32,889 nt of DNA from Acidiferrobacterales bacterium. Its GTDB lineage: Bacteria; Pseudomonadota; Gammaproteobacteria; Acidiferrobacterales; JAJDNE01. Each line of letters begins with the position of its first letter. Position 1 is the first letter of the stretch. Below the pieces are notes generated by a model that saw nothing but the letters and a program-made list of their open reading frames with translations, was not told the DNA's origin and made no database searches. Location of the stretch: the NCBI GenBank assembly GCA_022340825.1, contig JAJDNE010000043.1:1-32889 (forward strand). The letters run 5' to 3'. Both the position numbers and the translations under genes were made by a program. Shown in pieces: positions 29,317 to 32,889 of the stretch.

Positions 29317-30271
29317 TTTGTACGGGCTGGTCGAGCCATTGCAAAGCTGGCTGTTTGAGACAGCGATTCTACCGGTGTTGTATACATTGGGCGAGTCCGC
29401 CCTGGCGGATGAGGTTTTTGATGCAACCGGTATCATTTTACTGGGCCTGTTGTCTATCGTTGTTACTTTCCTTCTGATTCGACCGCTTGAGGCGTGGATT
29501 CCGGTCGAGCGCTGGCGAAACCGACGTGCGCTGCGAGTGGACGCACTCTACACCTTGCTCGAAAAATCCGGCCTGTTGCCAATATCGTTTTTTCTATTAC
29601 TCGTTCCTTTGTGGTTGCCGGCTCAGGCATGGTTGCATGCAAACGGCATGACGCCATGGCAGCTTGAAGAACTGATCCCCCGGTTGCAGACATCACCATT
29701 TCTGGCGTTTCTGGCATATGCGTTGCTGCTCGATTTCTTCGAATACTGGCGCCACCGGTGGCAGCACCGGTTCAACTGGTGGTGGGGACTGCATAGCATT
29801 CATCATAGTCAGCAGCAAATGAGTTTCTGGTGTGACAGTCGCAATCACCTGCTGGATGGTTTGATCCAGACAGTCTGGCTAACTGCTATCGCCATGGCGA
29901 TTGGCATTCAGGGTAGCCAGTTCGTGGGGCTTGTTATTTTGATGCAACTGGTCGAATCGATGTCACACGTGAATGCCCGCGTTTCCTACGGATGGTTTGG
30001 CGAGCGTCTGATTGTGAGCCCGCGTTTTCATCGCGTTCATCATGGAATCGGCGAGGAGCAGGAAGGCAGGAACAGGGGCTGCAATTTCGCCGTACTGTTC
30101 CCACTGTGGGATATACTTCTTGGCACCGCACGATTCGATGTTGAACCGGGCGCAACTGGCATACGCGATCAGCAACAGGGCGCCTACTACGGAGAAGGTT
30201 TCTGGGAGCAGCAGCGCGTCGGGCTTTGGCGGATGTTGGGATTACCAGTGGCTAACCACCCAACGCACTGA
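29309..30271 (+). CDS. Sterol desaturase / fatty acid hydroxylase superfamily membrane protein
   Basis: Histidine boxes RHRWQHR, HSIHHSQQ and HRVHHG within a multi-TM protein; start overlaps the deacetylase stop. Confidence 0.87.
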   Translation: MVDLYGLVEPLQSWLFETAILPVLYTLGESALADEVFDATGIILLGLLSIVVTFLLIRPLEAWIPVERWRNRRALRVDALYTLLEKSGLLPISFFLLLVPLWLPAQAWLHANGMTPWQLEELIPRLQTSPFLAFLAYALLLDFFEYWRHRWQHRFNWWWGLHSIHHSQQQMSFWCDSRNHLLDGLIQTVWLTAIAMAIGIQGSQFVGLVILMQLVESMSHVNARVSYGWFGERLIVSPRFHRVHHGIGEEQEGRNRGCNFAVLFPLWDILLGTARFDVEPGATGIRDQQQGAYYGEGFWEQQRVGLWRMLGLPVANHPTH

Positions 30272-30286
30272 GACGGTCGCCGTCTC
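30270..30286. terminator. Hairpin at the convergent 3' ends of the desaturase-like gene and mscS
   Basis: GAGACGG-TCG-CCGTCTC perfect 7-bp stem; no T-run on either strand. Confidence 0.3.
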
Positions 30287-30294
30287 TCGCGTCT

Positions 30295-31383
30295 TCAGGT
30301 CTGGTCCCGTTTGGGCCAGTCCTTGATATAGACGTCCTGCTTGGAATAGGGAATCTCGATGCCCGTTTCAGCGAAGCGCTTGTAGACAGTGGTGTTCAAC
30401 GCATCCAGTACCCGTCCACGTAACTCCGGGTTCTCCACCCACGCCAGCAATTCGATGTCGAGCCCGGAGGCGCCGAAGGCGCGAAAGCGCACACGTGGCT
30501 CAGGGTCGTCACAGACTTCGGGTTCGTCCGCCGCAATTTTCATCAGTACGCTGCGCACCTGATCAATATCGCAGGTGTAGGACACGCTGACCTGTACCCG
30601 AATGCGGAACTTCTCATAGGGGCCACCCGATTCATTGACGATGCGGGTATTGCCCATAATCGAGTTCGGCACGGTAACCTCAACATCGTCCCGCGTCAGT
30701 ATGCGCGTGCTGCGAATTCCGATTTCAGTCACCTTGCCACGTTCGCCGCTCTCAAGGATTACGTAGTCACCTATCTTGTAAGGCGCGTCTGCCAGAATGA
30801 ATACACCGGAAAACAGGTTGGCCAGCGTATCCTTGGCAGCAAAGCCCACCGCAATACCAACAATACCGGCGGAGGCAAGCCAGGCGGTCATGTCGATATT
30901 CCATGCCTGGAAAACGAAATAAATAGACAGGATGACGACCAGCACACTGGTCAGATTGTTAAACAACGGCAGTGTCTGCGGCCGCACCGATGCCGTGCTA
31001 GTGGCACGCAGGCTCATGGCCTTCAGGATTAACCGGATAATCTGGGCGGCAAACACAGACCAGGTAAAGATCAATGTCGTCAGGATGATGCCGCGTGTAG
31101 CAGACATGACACCGGTCGGTGGCTTGAGCGAGGCAATGCTTGCCATGACGCCAATCATGACCAGTGTCCAGAACAGTGGTCGCCGCAACATGGAAATGAT
31201 CGCGTCATCTATGCGTGTCCGGGTTTTATGCAGGTAATGAGCGATCACCTTTACCAGCACATTGGCAATAAGCTGCGCGGTAATAAGAAATAAAAGGAAA
31301 ACTACAATCGCCCGGATCCATGGCTGATTGCCGAACAGGCGCACGACAGGGTCAAGAAAAGCGTTGATGGATTGAATATCCAA
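30295..31383 (-). CDS. Small-conductance mechanosensitive channel (MscS family)
   Basis: ASAGIVGIAVGFAAKDTLANLFSGVFILADAPYKIGDYVI and GKVTEIGIRSTRILTRDDVEVTVPNSIMG. Confidence 0.93.
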   Translation of the reverse strand: MDIQSINAFLDPVVRLFGNQPWIRAIVVFLLFLITAQLIANVLVKVIAHYLHKTRTRIDDAIISMLRRPLFWTLVMIGVMASIASLKPPTGVMSATRGIILTTLIFTWSVFAAQIIRLILKAMSLRATSTASVRPQTLPLFNNLTSVLVVILSIYFVFQAWNIDMTAWLASAGIVGIAVGFAAKDTLANLFSGVFILADAPYKIGDYVILESGERGKVTEIGIRSTRILTRDDVEVTVPNSIMGNTRIVNESGGPYEKFRIRVQVSVSYTCDIDQVRSVLMKIAADEPEVCDDPEPRVRFRAFGASGLDIELLAWVENPELRGRVLDALNTTVYKRFAETGIEIPYSKQDVYIKDWPKRDQT

Positions 31384-31428
31384 GGAATGGCGCCTCTTTA
31401 TCTCGTTGTTATTGCCGGCAGGTGCAAG

Positions 31429-31938
31429 TCACTCTTCTTCGTCATAGTGGCCGCCAACGAACGCGTGTGGCACCGGGTTCGATGACGGTCTGCCCATTTG
31501 CTTTACCGATCCTGAATCAACCAGGAAGTTGTCTGCGAAAGCAGTACGACCCAGGAGCATCCGGAAGCGCATGGTATCACGATTGGTAAGCGTGATTTCA
31601 ATTGGCCACATTTCGGTACCAATTACCATTGGCGTTCGAATTACATAGCGTGATTCAACATGGCCGCCTGAGTCGGTAACATCGCGTGTGTCCACGACAT
31701 CCGCCACACAGTGAACTTCTTTTGCGGAATTGTCCTGAATCGGATGGAGTCCGAAACGCACGCGTTGATTGCCGTCTTCCTCGAATCCTTCCACGTAGAA
31801 CGTATGAAGCGCCGAGGTGCGCGCACCGGTGTCAACCTTACATTTGATTTTTGGTACACCCAGATCCGGCAGGGCGACCCACTCAGTCCAGCCAAGGATA
31901 GGCAAATTCCTGTTTTTATTTTTTCTGATTCTTTTCAC
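31429..31938 (-). CDS. Cytosolic 'ATP-dependent zinc protease' family protein (PF05618, RimB-like)
   Basis: LPILGWTEWVALPDLGVPKIKCKVDTGARTSALHTFYVE, MLLGRTAFADNFLVDSG; no signal peptide. Confidence 0.87.
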   Translation of the reverse strand: MKRIRKNKNRNLPILGWTEWVALPDLGVPKIKCKVDTGARTSALHTFYVEGFEEDGNQRVRFGLHPIQDNSAKEVHCVADVVDTRDVTDSGGHVESRYVIRTPMVIGTEMWPIEITLTNRDTMRFRMLLGRTAFADNFLVDSGSVKQMGRPSSNPVPHAFVGGHYDEEE

Positions 31939-31979
31939 TTTGTTATTTGAGATTGTTGGATTGGAACTGACAACCGAGT

Positions 31980-32889
31980 CTAGATAATCGGGCTTTCAGG
32001 ATCAGGAGAGGGTATAAACTCCGGCTCGTGCTCCTCACGGAACTCATCCACCGTTGCTTCAGCCTCTCTTGCGCTTTCAAATCGGGCAATGTGATATAGC
32101 GCGTTACCTTCATTCACCAGGGGTAATTGGGTTTTACCAATCACTATGCCACTGACCGGTGCCGTGATATTGACCTCCCTGGCACCGAAGGGGTCTGACA
32201 CGACACCCAGCAACGTGTCCTTTTTCACGCGGGCGCCCAGTGGCATCATGGCCCGCAAGATGCCGCTGCCCGGTGCCCGCACCCACGCACTGGAGCGGGC
32301 TACTACCGGTTCGATCTTTTTGCCCTCTTTTCGGCGCGAAGGCGGCAACATGTCCAGGGCACGCATTACCCTGATGATGCCTTTGACACCGGCGCGGATC
32401 GAAACTTCATCGAACCGCAATGCCTCGCCCGCCTCGTAGAGCAACATCGGGATGCCACATTCAGCGGCGGCTTCTCTCAAGGAGCCATCTCGAAGGTTGG
32501 AGGAGATGATCACCGGCACTTCAAATGCCCGTGCCAGTCGGTTGGTCTCCTCGTCATCCAGGTTGGCGCGAACCTGGGGCAGGTTGCTACGGTGCATGGC
32601 GCCGGTGTGAAGGTCGATGCCGTGTGTGCTTTTCTCGACAATTTCCTGCATGAACGTATTGGCCAGGCGTGCTGCCAGCGAACCCTTTTCCGACCCCGGG
32701 AAAGACCGATTCAGGTCTCGCCGATCAGGCAGATAACGGGAATGATTGATCAAGCCGTGAACGTTGACGATGGGAACGGCGATCAGCGTGCCACGGAGTC
32801 GTTTTAATGCGGGTAGTTTCAGCAGGCGGCGAATAATCTCGACGCCATTGATCTCGTCACCATGGATGGCCGCGCTGATAAACAATCGG
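31980..32889 (-). CDS. Succinylglutamate desuccinylase/aspartoacylase (AstE/AspA) family protein, 5' end beyond window
   Basis: LFISAAIHGDEINGVEIIRRLL, NRSFPGSEKGSLAARLAN, IDLHTGAMHRSNLPQVRAN; no stop upstream before the window edge. Confidence 0.87.
   Translation of the reverse strand, partial: RLFISAAIHGDEINGVEIIRRLLKLPALKRLRGTLIAVPIVNVHGLINHSRYLPDRRDLNRSFPGSEKGSLAARLANTFMQEIVEKSTHGIDLHTGAMHRSNLPQVRANLDDEETNRLARAFEVPVIISSNLRDGSLREAAAECGIPMLLYEAGEALRFDEVSIRAGVKGIIRVMRALDMLPPSRRKEGKKIEPVVARSSAWVRAPGSGILRAMMPLGARVKKDTLLGVVSDPFGAREVNITAPVSGIVIGKTQLPLVNEGNALYHIARFESAREAEATVDEFREEHEPEFIPSPDPESPII

Overview
The window is a gammaproteobacterial-type chromosomal segment with dense coding and no rRNA, tRNA, CRISPR array or transposase that I could recognise. 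The left part is mostly housekeeping and biosynthesis: lpxH (5' tip only), ppiB, gltX, cysS, ilvB-ilvN-ilvC, psd, pssA, leuA, then a beta-propeller protein, a family 4 uracil-DNA glycosylase, rimI, a SAM methyltransferase and a GT39-like glycosyltransferase. The right part is more accessory: an SLC13/RCK_C permease, a small six-cysteine protein, an NMT1/THI5-like protein without a signal peptide, AsmA, a cation-transport cluster (CaCA antiporter, DUF211, VIT/CCC1-like, CorA), a periplasmic PF05618 protease / inactive transglutaminase-7TM / ATP-grasp cassette, a SET-domain protein with a post-SET cysteine motif, a beta-propeller / polysaccharide deacetylase / sterol desaturase-like operon, MscS, a second PF05618 protease and an AstE/AspA-like deacylase. 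The strongest less-expected signals are: (1) a 37-codon ORF before leuA, absent from the ORF track, ending in a leucine run (LQLPLLLLRR-stop) with nested hairpins; (2) a 79-aa protein with a mirror-symmetric CX6CX3C-X13-CX3CX6C pattern; (3) a CaCA antiporter whose conserved N-terminus has no in-frame canonical start but would gain an ATG by losing one unit of an (AT)5 tract; (4) the amidoligase-type cassette next to a SET-domain gene. All calls come from reading the sequence and provided translations; no database searches were run.
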